A stretch of DNA of 64,000 nucleotides, from positions 230,562-294,561 of the forward strand of contig JADJEZ010000005.1 in the NCBI GenBank assembly GCA_016708825.1, written 5' to 3'. Shown one piece after another: positions 53,477 through 62,905 of this stretch. A program made the position numbers and the translations under genes. The DNA is from Betaproteobacteria bacterium. Lineage in GTDB: Bacteria; Pseudomonadota; Gammaproteobacteria; Burkholderiales; Usitatibacteraceae. Under the pieces are notes generated by a model. It saw only the letters and a program-made list of their open reading frames with translations. It was not told the DNA's origin and ran no database searches. How positions within the stretch are numbered: the stretch's first letter is position 1; each line of letters opens with the position of its first letter.

Positions 53477-54289
53477 CTACGTGCAGTAGCGCACCGGCGA
53501 GGCGAACTGCCGGAACGCCGCGAGCGCACTGTAGCAGGCGAGCATCGCCGTCTTCGGGTTGTCGGGCGAAGGCACGCTTTCGATGCGCAGGTCGATGGTG
53601 CCGGTCCTGCCCTTCACGCGGATGAAGTGGGTGTTGAACCGCAGCGCGGGGTCCGCGACGACCTTCAGGCGCGTGCGGTCGAATCCGACGCCGGCGAGCG
53701 AGAGCACGGCCGCGATGTTCACGTTCGCGGGAAAGTGCGGCACGCCCTCGCGGGCGCTGCCCTCGAAGAGCGTGACCGGCCCCGGGAGGCGGTCGAGGTC
53801 GATGCCCAGCGCCTCGACGAAGGCGATGCCCTTCCACGCCGCCGGCGGCTTGGTGACGGCGATGCTCACCTCCTCGGCGCCGGCCGCGCACGCGGCCTTC
53901 AGCGCATCGAGCCCGCCGATGCCGCCCGAGGGCACGTAGAGCAGCGCATGATGCTCCGTGGCCGCGCGCTCGAGCCGGCCGCGCAGGCCGTCGTCCGCGA
54001 GCGCGCCCCCGGAAAGCACGATCACCGCGATGCCGTTCGAGAGCAGCGCCTCCGCGTGCTCGCGCACCGCATCGTGGGACGCGGCTTCCACCACCACATC
54101 GGGGCGCGCGGCGATGAGCGCAACGGTTCCAACGACGAACGGCACGCCGCGCGCCTCCGCCAGCGCCCGGGCACGCGATGCTTCGCTGCGCCCGGCAATC
54201 GCCACCACGCGCTCGTCCCCGCCCGCGCCGTGCACGTGGTCCAGGAACAGCCTTGCGATGACGCCCCCGCCGAGCAGGCCTATGCGCAT
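53477..54289 (-). CDS. nadX: Aspartate dehydrogenase (L-aspartate:NAD(P)+ oxidoreductase type)
   Basis: A 270-residue NAD(P)-binding enzyme. IGLLGGGVIARLFLDHV is the Rossmann glycine motif. VVEAASHDAVREHAEALL, YVPSGGIGGLDALKAACAAG and FPANVNIAAVLSLAGVGFD are signatures of the aspartate dehydrogenase family, which makes iminoaspartate for NAD synthesis or catabolises aspartate. FKV-type C-terminal strands (GTIDLRIESVPSPDNPKTAM) are typical. In betaproteobacteria this gene is often linked to TTT transporter genes, as here, favouring a catabolic role. It is transcribed divergently from tctC, from the palindrome at 54305-54354. Confidence 0.82.
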   Translation of the reverse strand: MRIGLLGGGVIARLFLDHVHGAGGDERVVAIAGRSEASRARALAEARGVPFVVGTVALIAARPDVVVEAASHDAVREHAEALLSNGIAVIVLSGGALADDGLRGRLERAATEHHALLYVPSGGIGGLDALKAACAAGAEEVSIAVTKPPAAWKGIAFVEALGIDLDRLPGPVTLFEGSAREGVPHFPANVNIAAVLSLAGVGFDRTRLKVVADPALRFNTHFIRVKGRTGTIDLRIESVPSPDNPKTAMLACYSALAAFRQFASPVRYCT

Positions 54290-54304
54290 TCCGGGTCGAC
54301 TCCG

Positions 54305-54354
54305 TTTGAGTGGCTTAGTCGGACAGTCTAGTATGTCCGGGCAACCACTCCAAA
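54305..54354. promoter_or_regulatory. Nested palindrome with overlapping divergent promoters
   Basis: Two concentric inverted repeats share a centre near 54329. The outer pair is TTTGAGTGG (54305-54313) and CCACTCCAAA (54345-54354). The inner pair is GGACA (54321-54325) and TGTCC (54334-54338). Because of the symmetry both strands carry a sigma-70-like promoter with 17 bp spacing. The + strand has TTGAGT (54306-54311) and TAGTAT (54329-54334) toward tctC. The minus strand has TTGGAG (54348-54353) and TAGACT (54325-54330) toward aspartate dehydrogenase. The two -10 boxes overlap by a couple of bases, so only one polymerase can bind at a time, and a dimeric regulator could cover both. Confidence 0.6.
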
Positions 54355-54384
54355 CGCAGGCCAACTTCCGGAGGAGCCCCGACC

Positions 54385-55329
54385 ATGATGAAGTCCCTCG
54401 CCCTGCTCGCCGCCGTCGCGCTCGCGGGCGCGTTCCCCGCTTCCGCCGCGTACCCCGAGCGCCCCGTCAAGCTGATCGTGCCGTGGGCCGCGGGCGGCGA
54501 CACCGACGTGATCTACCGCACGTTCGGACCCTTCCTGCAGAAGCACCTGGGCAACACCGTCGTGATCGCGAACGTCGGCGGCGCCTCGGGGACGAAGGGC
54601 GCGAAGGAGGCCAAGGACTCGGCCGCCGACGGCTACACGATCTTCGCCGTGCACGACTCGCTCCACTCCACCTATTACACCGGCGTGGCCGACGTGGCGT
54701 GGACGGATTTCCAGCCCATCTGCCTGGTGAGCTCCACGCCCTCGATCCTCACCTCGTCGCCGAAGTCGCCGTGGAAGGACGCGAAAGCGATGTTCGCCGA
54801 CGCCAAGGCGCGCCCCGGCCAGGTCACCGTGGGCGCCTCGCTCGGCTCCACCAGCCATTTCTTCCCGGCGCTGGTCGAGAAGGGCGCGGGCGTGAAGTTC
54901 AAGTACGTGCCCTATGACGGCACGGCGCCGCGCATGAACGCGCTCCTCGGCAGCCACATCGACATGGCGGAGTCGAACCTGACGCAGAAGGGCAAGGCCG
55001 ACGCCGGCCAGCTGCGCTTCCTCGCGATCGCCACCGCGAAGCGCAATGCCGCGGTACCCGACGTGCCGACGCTGAAGGAGCTGGGCGTCGACGTGATCTA
55101 CGCCGTGAACCGCGGGTTGCTCGCTCCGGCGTCCACGCCGGCGGATGTGATGGCGAAGCTGCGCTCGGCCTGCGCCGAGGCCGCGAAGGAGCCGGGGTTC
55201 GAGGAGGCGATGACCAAGCAGGGAACGCTCGTGAACTTCCTGAACGGGGCGGAGTACGCCTCGTTCCTCAAGGACAACGACAAGGTCAACCACGATCTCG
55301 CGAAGGAGCTGGGCCTCCTGAAGCGCTGA
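54385..55329 (+). CDS. tctC: Tripartite tricarboxylate transporter substrate-binding protein (TctC/Bug family)
   Basis: A 314-residue periplasmic binding protein with signal peptide (residues 1-22, cleaved after SAA). YPERPVKLIVPWAAGGDTDV is the Bug signature, followed by VVIANVGGASGTKGAKEA and KFKYVPYDGTAPRMNALLGS. Bug proteins carry carboxylates such as citrate, aspartate, glutamate or aromatic acids. ATGATG gives two starts 3 bp apart, with GGAGG about 11 bp upstream. It is the first gene of tctC-tctB-tctA and the ligand is probably linked to the divergent aspartate dehydrogenase. Confidence 0.9.
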   Translation: MMKSLALLAAVALAGAFPASAAYPERPVKLIVPWAAGGDTDVIYRTFGPFLQKHLGNTVVIANVGGASGTKGAKEAKDSAADGYTIFAVHDSLHSTYYTGVADVAWTDFQPICLVSSTPSILTSSPKSPWKDAKAMFADAKARPGQVTVGASLGSTSHFFPALVEKGAGVKFKYVPYDGTAPRMNALLGSHIDMAESNLTQKGKADAGQLRFLAIATAKRNAAVPDVPTLKELGVDVIYAVNRGLLAPASTPADVMAKLRSACAEAAKEPGFEEAMTKQGTLVNFLNGAEYASFLKDNDKVNHDLAKELGLLKR

Positions 55330-55350
55330 CGGGGCCGTTCCCGCGAGGCC

Positions 55351-55824
55351 ATGGGCCGCGACACCATCACGGGCGGCGTCGTGCTCGTTGCGAGCATCGC
55401 CCTGTACTGGGCGACGTTCTCGCTCGAGCACAACCCCCTCGTGCCCATCGGCCCGGCCTTCTATCCGCGCATCGTGCTGGCGATCACCGCCGCGTTCGCC
55501 GCGGCGCTCGTGGCGGTGGATGTCGTGAAGCACGGGCGATCCGGCACCGCGACGCGCCCGCGGGGGCCCGCGCCGCGCTACGCGATGGTGGTCCTGCTGT
55601 TCGCGATCTTCGGCGCCTACGTGCTCGCGCTGCCGCTCGTGGGGTTCCGGCTCGCCACGTTCGCCTTCGTGGCGGTCATGCAGGCCGCGCTCGAACCGCC
55701 GCGAACACCGCGCCGCTGGGCGATCGTCGCCGCCGTGGCCCTCGCCGCGACGGCCGGCACGTACTACGTGTTCGACGGCTACCTGCAGATCCTGCTGCCC
55801 CGCGGCCGCTGGACGGATTTCTAG
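55351..55824 (+). CDS. tctB: Tripartite tricarboxylate transporter small membrane subunit (TctB)
   Basis: A 157-residue protein with four hydrophobic helices (about residues 8-25, 35-55, 78-98 and 120-140). PLVPIGPAFYPRIVLAITAA is the TctB signature and PLVGFRLATFAFVAVMQAAL a second conserved helix. It is the small integral subunit and pairs with TctA. 21 bp separate it from tctC and 2 bp from tctA. Confidence 0.88.
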   Translation: MGRDTITGGVVLVASIALYWATFSLEHNPLVPIGPAFYPRIVLAITAAFAAALVAVDVVKHGRSGTATRPRGPAPRYAMVVLLFAIFGAYVLALPLVGFRLATFAFVAVMQAALEPPRTPRRWAIVAAVALAATAGTYYVFDGYLQILLPRGRWTDF

Positions 55825-55826
55825 CG

Positions 55827-57359
55827 ATGTACGAGCAGCTCGGGGCCGCCCTCGTCAACGTCGCGCAGTTCAAGTACCTCCTCCCGCTCTTCCTCGGCAC
55901 GCTCGCGGGCATCGTCGGGGGCGCGCTCCCCGGGGTCACCATCACCATGGCGATCATCGTGGCGCTGCCCTTCACCTTCGGGCTCGATCCGCTGCAGGGC
56001 CTCGCGGCGATGGTCGGGCTCTACGTCGGCGGCTCCGCGGGCGGGCTCGTCACCGCCACGCTGCTGGGCATTCCCGGCACGCCCTCGGCGGTGGCGACCA
56101 CCTTCGACGGCCATCCGATGGCGACGAAGGGCGAGCCGGGCCGCGCGATCTGGCTGGGCATCTGGGCGTCCTTCTTCGGCGGGCTGCTGGGCGGGGTGTT
56201 CCTCATCGCCGCCACGGGGCCGCTCGCCGCACTCGCCCTCGAGTTCGGCCCCTGGGAGTACTTCTCGCTCTTCGTGCTCGCGCTCTCGATGGTGGCCGGG
56301 CTGATCGAGGGCTCGCTCCTGAAAGGGCTCCTCTCCGGGATGATCGGGCTCGTCGTGACCGTGCTGGGCAACGACCCGATGCTGGGCGCGCCGCGTCTCA
56401 CCCTCGGCATCGCGTTCCTCGAGGGCGGCATTCCGTTCCTGCCGGTGCTCATCGGCGTGTTCGCCTTCGCGCAGATCATGGGCGACGTGGAAAGGGCTGG
56501 CGGAGCGGGCCGGGCGGCGCGCGCCATCGAGGCGGCGGCGAACCTGCGGGTCTCGCAGTTCAGGGTGCTCGGGGAGATCCTGTCGCGGCCCTTCCTGCTG
56601 CTGTGGTCGTCGCTCGTCGGCCTGTGGATCGGCGTGCTGCCGGCCATCGGCGGAAGTGCTGCCAACATGATGGCCTACGACCAGGCGAAGAAGTTCTCGA
56701 AGCGGCCCGAGCAGTTCGGCGAAGGCATTCCCGAGGGCGTGATCGCGGCCGAATCGGCCAACAACGCGAACGTCGGCGGATCCCTCGTCACCATCATGGC
56801 CTTCGGAATCCCGGGCGACGCGGTGACCGCCGTGATGCTGGGGGCCATGACGATCCACGGCATCCAGTCGGGCCCGCTCTTCATGAGCCAGGAGACGACG
56901 CTCGCCTACGGCGTCTTTGCCGCCTATCTGCTCGCCCACCCGATCATGGTGGTGATCATGGGGCTGGGCGCGCGCTGGGCGCTGAAGGTGGTGACGGTGC
57001 CCAAGTCGATCCTCTTCCCGGTCGTGCTGGTGCTGTGCGTGGTCGGCGCCTATGCGCTCGGCAACGCGATGTCGACGGTCTACGTGCTGCTCGCTTTCGG
57101 CGTGCTGGGCTACCTGATGATGAAGGCCGGCATTCCGCTCGCACCCTTCATCCTGGGCGTGATCCTCGGCGACCAGATCGAGACGAACCTCGTGCGCGCG
57201 ATCATGACCGACGCCGACCCGTGGCTCTTCATGACACGGCCGATTTCCGGGGCGCTGCTCGGCCTGTCGGCGGCCTCCGTGGCCTTCGCTCTCTGGCAGC
57301 ACCGCCGCGCCGCGCTCAGGCGGCGCATGCGCGAGGCCGAGTCGGAAGCGGATTTCTAG
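55827..57359 (+). CDS. tctA: Tripartite tricarboxylate transporter large permease (TctA)
   Basis: A 510-residue permease with about 11-12 helices. FLGTLAGIVGGALPGVTITM and YVGGSAGGLVTATLLGIPGT form the glycine-rich pore segments. AAESANNANVGGSLVTIMAF and GIPGDAVTAVMLGAMTIHGI are the second conserved block. FILGVILGDQIETNLVRAIM is near the end. It carries the sodium- or proton-coupled import of the TctC ligand. It is the last gene of its operon, and a small hairpin follows. Confidence 0.93.
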   Translation: MYEQLGAALVNVAQFKYLLPLFLGTLAGIVGGALPGVTITMAIIVALPFTFGLDPLQGLAAMVGLYVGGSAGGLVTATLLGIPGTPSAVATTFDGHPMATKGEPGRAIWLGIWASFFGGLLGGVFLIAATGPLAALALEFGPWEYFSLFVLALSMVAGLIEGSLLKGLLSGMIGLVVTVLGNDPMLGAPRLTLGIAFLEGGIPFLPVLIGVFAFAQIMGDVERAGGAGRAARAIEAAANLRVSQFRVLGEILSRPFLLLWSSLVGLWIGVLPAIGGSAANMMAYDQAKKFSKRPEQFGEGIPEGVIAAESANNANVGGSLVTIMAFGIPGDAVTAVMLGAMTIHGIQSGPLFMSQETTLAYGVFAAYLLAHPIMVVIMGLGARWALKVVTVPKSILFPVVLVLCVVGAYALGNAMSTVYVLLAFGVLGYLMMKAGIPLAPFILGVILGDQIETNLVRAIMTDADPWLFMTRPISGALLGLSAASVAFALWQHRRAALRRRMREAESEADF

Positions 57360-57372
57360 GCGCCGCCGCGCT

Positions 57373-57390
57373 CGGCGCGATATTGCGCCG
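57373..57390. terminator. Small hairpin after tctA
   Basis: CGGCGC and GCGCCG flank a GATATT loop 14 bp after the tctA stop. It lacks a T-run on the + strand (an A-run follows), so it may slow rather than end transcription. Confidence 0.25.
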
Positions 57391-57534
57391 CACAACAAAA
57401 AAATAGTCCCGCGCGCGACGCAACCTGCCCGCGATTCTGGTAGCGTCGCCGTTCCGGAACTCCGACCGAGGTCCGGAGCCCGGAGCCGAAATCAGTTCGG
57501 CATTCCAACAAGAAGCTTTCACCTGGGGACAATC

Positions 57535-60527
57535 ATGCGATCCATGAAAATGAAGTGGGGCGTGCCGCTTGCCGCGGCGCTCGCACTGGGGGCGGCTGCG
57601 CTGCCCAATGCCGCGCTGGCGGATTCGGAGAACGGCCAGGCGGCATCCGGCAAGTCGCGCTCGACGCCGTCGAACCGGCTCTACATCGTGCGCATGGCGG
57701 ACAAGCCCGTCGTCGCCTACGACGGCAGCGTGGCCGGCTACGCCGCCACGAAGCCCAAGAAGGGCGCCAAGATAAACCCCAACGACAACAAGGTCACCCG
57801 CTACGCTTCCTTCCTCGATGCGAAGCACGACTCCGCGGTTGCCGGCGTCGGCGGCCGCAAGGTCTACGGATACCGCTACGCGTTCAACGGCTTCGCGGCC
57901 GAGCTCACGGCGGACCAGGCGGAGGCGCTGCGCAACGCGCCCGATGTGCTCTCCGTCGCCAAGGACGAGCTGCTGGCAAGGGACACCACCACGACGCCGG
58001 CCTTCCTGGGCCTCAGCGGCCCGGCGGGATTCTGGAACACCAAGGCCAAGGGCGAGAACGTCATCATCGGCATCGTCGATTCGGGCATCTGGCCCGAGCA
58101 CCCCAGCTTTTCCGACCGCACCGGCACCAACGGCAACGGCTCGCAGGGCGGAAAGCTCGACTACCACCAGATCCCCGGCTGGCACGGCAAGTGCACGCCC
58201 GGCGAGGCGTTCAATGCCTCGAACTGCAACCAGAAGCTGATCGGCGCGCAGTACTTCAACGCCGGCTTCGGCGGCAACGCGGGCGTGAAGGCGAGCCTTC
58301 CCTACGAGTACAACTCGCCCCGCGACACCGACGGCCACGGCACGCACACCTCGTCGACGGCAGGCGGCAACGCCGGCGTGCAGGCCACCGGGCCCGCCGC
58401 GGTGTTCGGCACCGTGAGCGGCATCGCGCCGCGCGCGCGCATCGCCACCTACAAGGTCTGCTGGGGCCGCGGCACCGACGGAGGCTGCTTCGGCAGCGAC
58501 AGCGTCGCCGCGATCGACCAGGCGGTGGCCGACGGCGTGGACGTCATCAACTTCTCCATCAGCGGCACCACGAGCAACTTCCGCGACCCGGTCGAGATCG
58601 CGTTCCTCTTCGCGGCCGATGCGGGCGTCTTCGTAGCCGCTTCCGCGGGCAACGCCGGGCCCGCCTCCAGCACCGTCGCGCACCCCGGCCCCTGGCTCAC
58701 CACGGTCGCCGCGGGAACGCACAACCGCGACGGCGCCGGCTCCGCGACCCTGGGCAATGCCGTGACCTACAACGGCGGGTCCATGGCGACGCTGGGAGGC
58801 GTCGGCCCCGCAGCGTTCATCGACTCCGTGGACGCCGGCCTGCCGGGCGCGGATCCCACGCAGGTGGCACTCTGCTACAGCTCCGCCGACGGCGGCGCGG
58901 TGCTCGACCCGGCGAAGGTGGCCGGCAAGATCGTCCTGTGCGACCGCGGCGTCACCGCGCGCGTGAACAAGAGCCTCGCGGTGCAGGAGGCGGGCGGCGT
59001 GGGCATGATCCTCGTGAACACCTCGGCCAACTCCGTCAATGCCGACCTGCATTCGATTCCCTCGGTGCACCTGCCGCACACCGACCGCCCGGCGGTGAAG
59101 GCCTACGCGGCCTCTACCGGCGCGACGGCGACGATCAACACGGCCTCCGTCGTGCTGACCGCGCCGGCCCCCTTCACGGCGAGCTTCTCCTCGCGCGGGC
59201 CGCTGGTGGCCGGCGGCGGCAGTCTCCTGAAGCCCGATCTCATCGCGCCGGGACAGGACATCCTCGCGGGCGTCTCGCCTGCAGGGTACGGCGGGCGCCT
59301 CTTCGACCTGCTGAGCGGCACTTCCATGTCGAGCCCGCACGTGGCCGGCCTGGGCGCGCTGATGAAGGAACTGCGCCCGACGTGGTCGCCGATGGCGATC
59401 AAGTCGGCCCTGATGACCACCGGCTACGACGTGCTGACGGCGGGACTCCGGCGCCCAACACCAACCCCGTGCTGATCTTCCGGCAGGGCGCCGGACACGT
59501 GCAGCCCAACAGCGCCGCCGACCCGGGGCTGGTGTTCGATTCGGGGTACAACGACTGGCTGAACTTCATCTGCGGGACGCAGCCGGGCTCCTTCTGCTCG
59601 GCATTCACACCGATCGATCCGAGCGATTTGAACGTGGCATCGATCGCCATCGGCGCCATGGCGGGCACGCAGACGGTCACTCGCCGGGTCACCAACGTCG
59701 GCAACTCGACCGCGACCTACACCGCGAGCTACACGGGCATGGCCGGGTTCACGGTCGCCATCAGCCCCGCCTCGCTCACGCTCGCGAAGGGCGCAAGCGG
59801 GACCTTCACGGTCACCTTCACCCGGACGACGGCCGCGCTCAACGCCTACAGCGGCGGGCAGCTGCGGTGGACCGACGGCGCCCACCTGGTGCGCGTGCCG
59901 ATGGTCGTGCGGCCGGTGGCGCTGTCCGCGCCGGCGGCGGCAAGCGGCAGCTACGACGTGACCTTCGGGTACAGCGGCCCGTTCTCGGCGACGGCAAGGG
60001 GCCTCGTTCCCGCCACCACGATCGCAGGCAACGTGCTCGACGATCCGGCGAACGACATCAACACCGCGCTCGGCACCGGGGTCGGCGTCACGATCCACGT
60101 GGTGAACATCCCCGCGGGCACCACCTACGCGCGCTTCTCGCTGTTCGACGACTTCACCGACGGCAACGACGATCTCGACCTCTACGTATTCAACCCGGGC
60201 GGCGCGCAGGTCGGGGGAAGCGGTTCGGGCACGTCGGCGGAAGAGGTGAACCTCGTGAATCCGGCGCCCGGCAACTACTTCGTCGCCGTGCACGGCTGGC
60301 AGGCCGACGGGGCGGACGCGAACTACACGCTCTTCCACTGGAACCTCGGGGCCGCGGACGCCGGCAACATGACGGTCACCGCCCCGGCCACGGCCACGAT
60401 CGGCGCCACGGGCACGATCGGGCTTGCCTTCAGCGGGCTCACGCCCGGCACGAAGTACCTGGGCTCGGTGGCCTACGGCGGCGCAAGCGGCCTGCCCAGC
60501 CCGACCATCGTGCGCGTCGATCCCTGA
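57535..60527 (+). CDS. Large secreted subtilase with PA insert and C-terminal PPC-like domain (frameshifted)
   Basis: About 997 residues after correction. A signal peptide (1-30) and an I9-type propeptide (about 45-140, YRYAFNGFAAELTADQAEAL) come first. The catalytic domain has D in IIGIVDSGIWPEHPSF, H in DTDGHGTHTSSTAGG and S in LSGTSMSSPHVAGL. A protease-associated (PA) insert (VQEAGGVGMILVNTSANSV) lies between them. This is the layout of plant cucumisin-type subtilases. After the break near 59445 (one base lost) come GQGAGHVQPNSAADPGLVFD-like and fibronectin-III-like sequence (RRVTNVGNSTATYTASYTG). A PPC-like domain follows (FDDFTDGNDDLDLYVFNPGG). Extracellular protein degradation is expected. 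A strong terminator follows. Confidence 0.88.
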
Positions 60528-60552
60528 CACGCACGGCAATCGCTTCGAGCAG

Positions 60553-60584
60553 CGCCCCGGGGAGCGATCCCCGGGGCGTTTTTT
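60553..60584 (+). terminator. Intrinsic terminator of the subtilase gene
   Basis: A perfect 11 bp stem (CGCCCCGGGGA with its complement TCCCCGGGGCG) around a GCGA loop is followed directly by six T. It lies 26 bp after the subtilase stop and before kbl. Confidence 0.92.
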
Positions 60585-60652
60585 CTCGTGGGATCGCGCC
60601 GCGGGCGGGATAAAATATGCCCATCCCCAACCGCCGAGACGATAAGACCGCC

Positions 60653-61852
60653 ATGAGCGATCGCTATCTGTCCCATGTGCGCGAAACGCTGGACAGGATC
60701 CGCGCCGAGGGTTTCCACAAGACGGAGCGCGTCATCGCGAGCCCGCAGGCGCCCGCGATACGACTGGCCGACGGCGCCGAGGTCCTCAACTTCTGCGCGA
60801 ACAACTACCTGGGGCTCGCCGACGACCCGCGGCTCGTGGCCACCGCGAAGGCCGCGCTCGAGCGCTACGGCTACGGCATGGCCTCGGTGCGCTTCATCTG
60901 CGGCACCCAGAGCGTTCACCGGGAGCTGGAGGCCGCGCTCGCCGCCTTCCTCGGGACCGACGACTGCATCCTCTACGGCAGCTGCTTCGACGCGAACGGC
61001 GGCCTCTTCGAGACGCTCCTCACCGAGGAAGACGCGGTCGTGAGCGACGAGCTGAACCACGCGAGCATCGTGGACGGCATCCGCCTGTGCAAGGCGAAGC
61101 GTTACCGCTACCGCAACAACGACATGGCGGACCTCGAGGCGAAGCTGAAAGAGGCCGACGCCGCGGGCGCGCGCTTCAAGCTGGTCGCCACGGACGGCGT
61201 CTTTTCCATGGACGGCATCGTCGCGAACCTGGGCGCGCTCTGCGAGATTGCCGGGCGCCACGACGCGCTCACCATGGTGGACGATTCCCACGCGGTGGGA
61301 TTCGTGGGCGAAGGCGGGCGTGGCACGCCGGAGTTGTGCGGCGTCGAGGGCCGGGTCGACATCCTCACCGGCACCCTCGGCAAGGCCATGGGCGGCGCTT
61401 CCGGCGGCTACACCGCGGGGCGGCGCGAGATCGTGGAGCTCCTGCGCCAGCGCTCCCGCCCTACCTCTTCTCAACACGCTCGCCCCGGTGATCGCCGCGA
61501 CCTCCCTCAAGGTGCTCGAACTCCTCGCGGGCGAGGAAGGCGCGCAGTTGCGCCGGCGGGTCCGGGAGAACGGCGAGGTATTCCGAAGCGAAATGCGCGC
61601 GATCGGCTTCGACCTCGTGCCCGGCTCGCATCCGATCATCCCGGTGATGCTGGGGGACGCCGCGCTCGCCACGCGCATGGCGGATGCGCTCCTGGCCGAG
61701 GGCGTGTACGTGATCGGCTTCTCCTACCCGGTGGTGCCCAAGGGCCGCGCGCGCATCCGCACGCAGATGAGCGCGGCCCACACGCCCGAGCAGGTGCTCG
61801 AGCCGTGGGCGCCTTTGCCAAGGTCGGCAGCGAACTCGGGATCATCCACTGA
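60653..61852 (+). CDS. kbl: 2-amino-3-ketobutyrate coenzyme A ligase (frameshifted)
   Basis: A PLP-dependent alpha-oxoamine synthase that cleaves 2-amino-3-ketobutyrate with CoA to glycine and acetyl-CoA. FCANNYLGLADDPRL, YGSCFDANGGLFETLL, DELNHASIVDGIRL and MVDDSHAVGFVGEGGRG are family blocks. TGTLGKAMGGASGGYTAG holds the PLP lysine. Three bases are missing. Two are near 61456-61470, where CCGTACCTCTTCTCGAAC has lost both G of its CG pairs. One is near 61803. Corrected, the chain is 400 residues (E. coli 398), ending in AFAKVGSELGIIH. The ATG at 60653 is preferred over 60617. tdh follows by 27 bp. Confidence 0.92.
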   Translation: MSDRYLSHVRETLDRIRAEGFHKTERVIASPQAPAIRLADGAEVLNFCANNYLGLADDPRLVATAKAALERYGYGMASVRFICGTQSVHRELEAALAAFLGTDDCILYGSCFDANGGLFETLLTEEDAVVSDELNHASIVDGIRLCKAKRYRYRNNDMADLEAKLKEADAAGARFKLVATDGVFSMDGIVANLGALCEIAGRHDALTMVDDSHAVGFVGEGGRGTPELCGVEGRVDILTGTLGKAMGGASGGYTAGRREIVELLRQRSRPTSSQHARPGDRRDLPQGARTPRGRGRRAVAPAGPGERRGIPKRNARDRLRPRARLASDHPGDAGGRRARHAHGGCAPGRGRVRDRLLLPGGAQGPRAHPHADERGPHARAGARAVGAFAKVGSELGIIH

Positions 61853-61879
61853 TGCCTTCCCCCTTTCCGAGGTGACGAG

Positions 61880-62904
61880 ATGAAGGCGCTCGCGAAGCTC
61901 GAACGCTCCCCGGGACTCACGCTCACCCGCGTGAAAAAACCCGAGGTGGGCCACAACGACGTGCTGATCCGCATCCGCAAGACCGCGATCTGCGGCACGG
62001 ACGTGCACATCTGGAAGTGGGACGACTGGGCGCAGAAGACGATTCCCGTGCCCATGCACGTGGGCCACGAGTACGTGGGCGAGATCGTCGACATGGGCGT
62101 GGAAGTGCGCGGCTTCCAGGTGGGCGACCGCGTCTCCGGCGAGGGCCACATCACCTGCGGCTTCTGCCGCAACTGCCGCGCGGGCCGGCGCCACCTGTGC
62201 CGGAACACCGTCGGCGTGGGGGTGAACCGCGAGGGCGCCTTCGCCGAGTTCCTCGTGATCCCCGCCTTCAACGCCTTCCGGATCCCCGACGACATCCCCG
62301 ACGACCTGGCCGCGATCTTCGACCCCTTCGGCAACGCGACCCACACCGCGCTCGCGTTCAACCTCGTGGGCGAGGACGTGCTGATCACGGGCGCCGGCCC
62401 CATCGGCATCATGGCCGTGGCGATCGCCCGCCATGTGGGCGCCCGCCACGTGGTGATCACGGACGTAAACGACTATCGCCTCGGGCTCGCGCGGAAGATG
62501 GGAGCCACGCGCGCAGTGAACGTCGAGAGCGAAAAGCTGCGCGACGATGGAGAGCCTGCATGACCGAGGGCTTCGACGTCGGCATGGAAATGTCCGGCGC
62601 ACCCCAGGCCTTCACGCAAATGCTCGAGCACATGAACCACGGCGGAAAGATCGCGCTCCTGGGCATTCCGCCGGCGGGCATGGCGATCGACTGGAACCAC
62701 GTGATCTTCAAGGGCCTGGAGATCCGCGGCATCTACGGCCGCGAGATGTTCGAGACCTGGTACAAGATGGTCGCGATGCTGCAGAGCGGGCTGGACCTCT
62801 CCCCGATCATCACCCACCACTTCCCGGTCGACGACTACGAGGCCGGGTTCGCCGCCATGCTCTCGGGCGCGAGCGGCAAGGTCATCCTCGACTGGGCCGC
62901 CTGA
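61880..62904 (+). CDS. tdh: L-threonine 3-dehydrogenase (frameshifted)
   Basis: A zinc-dependent, NAD-linked medium-chain dehydrogenase oxidising L-threonine to 2-amino-3-ketobutyrate, the substrate of the preceding kbl. TAICGTDVHIWKWDDWAQ carries the catalytic Cys, MHVGHEYVGEIVDMG the zinc His and Glu, and CGFCRNCRAGRRHLC the structural zinc cysteines. ITGAGPIGIMAVAIARHVGA is the NAD motif. The frame breaks near 62545-62565, between VESEKLRD and MTEGFDVGMEMSGAP. By comparison with E. coli (341 residues) one base, or two losses of two, are missing there. The end reads SGKVILDWAA. It has AGGTGA upstream of its ATG and is followed within 2 bp by the E1-alpha gene. Confidence 0.92.
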
Positions 62905-62905
62905 C

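Noticed and set aside
61450..61480. Programmed ribosomal frameshifting in kbl
   Set aside because: Two separate losses occur within 12 bp with no slippery sequence, and similar breaks occur in many unrelated genes, so sequence error is simpler.
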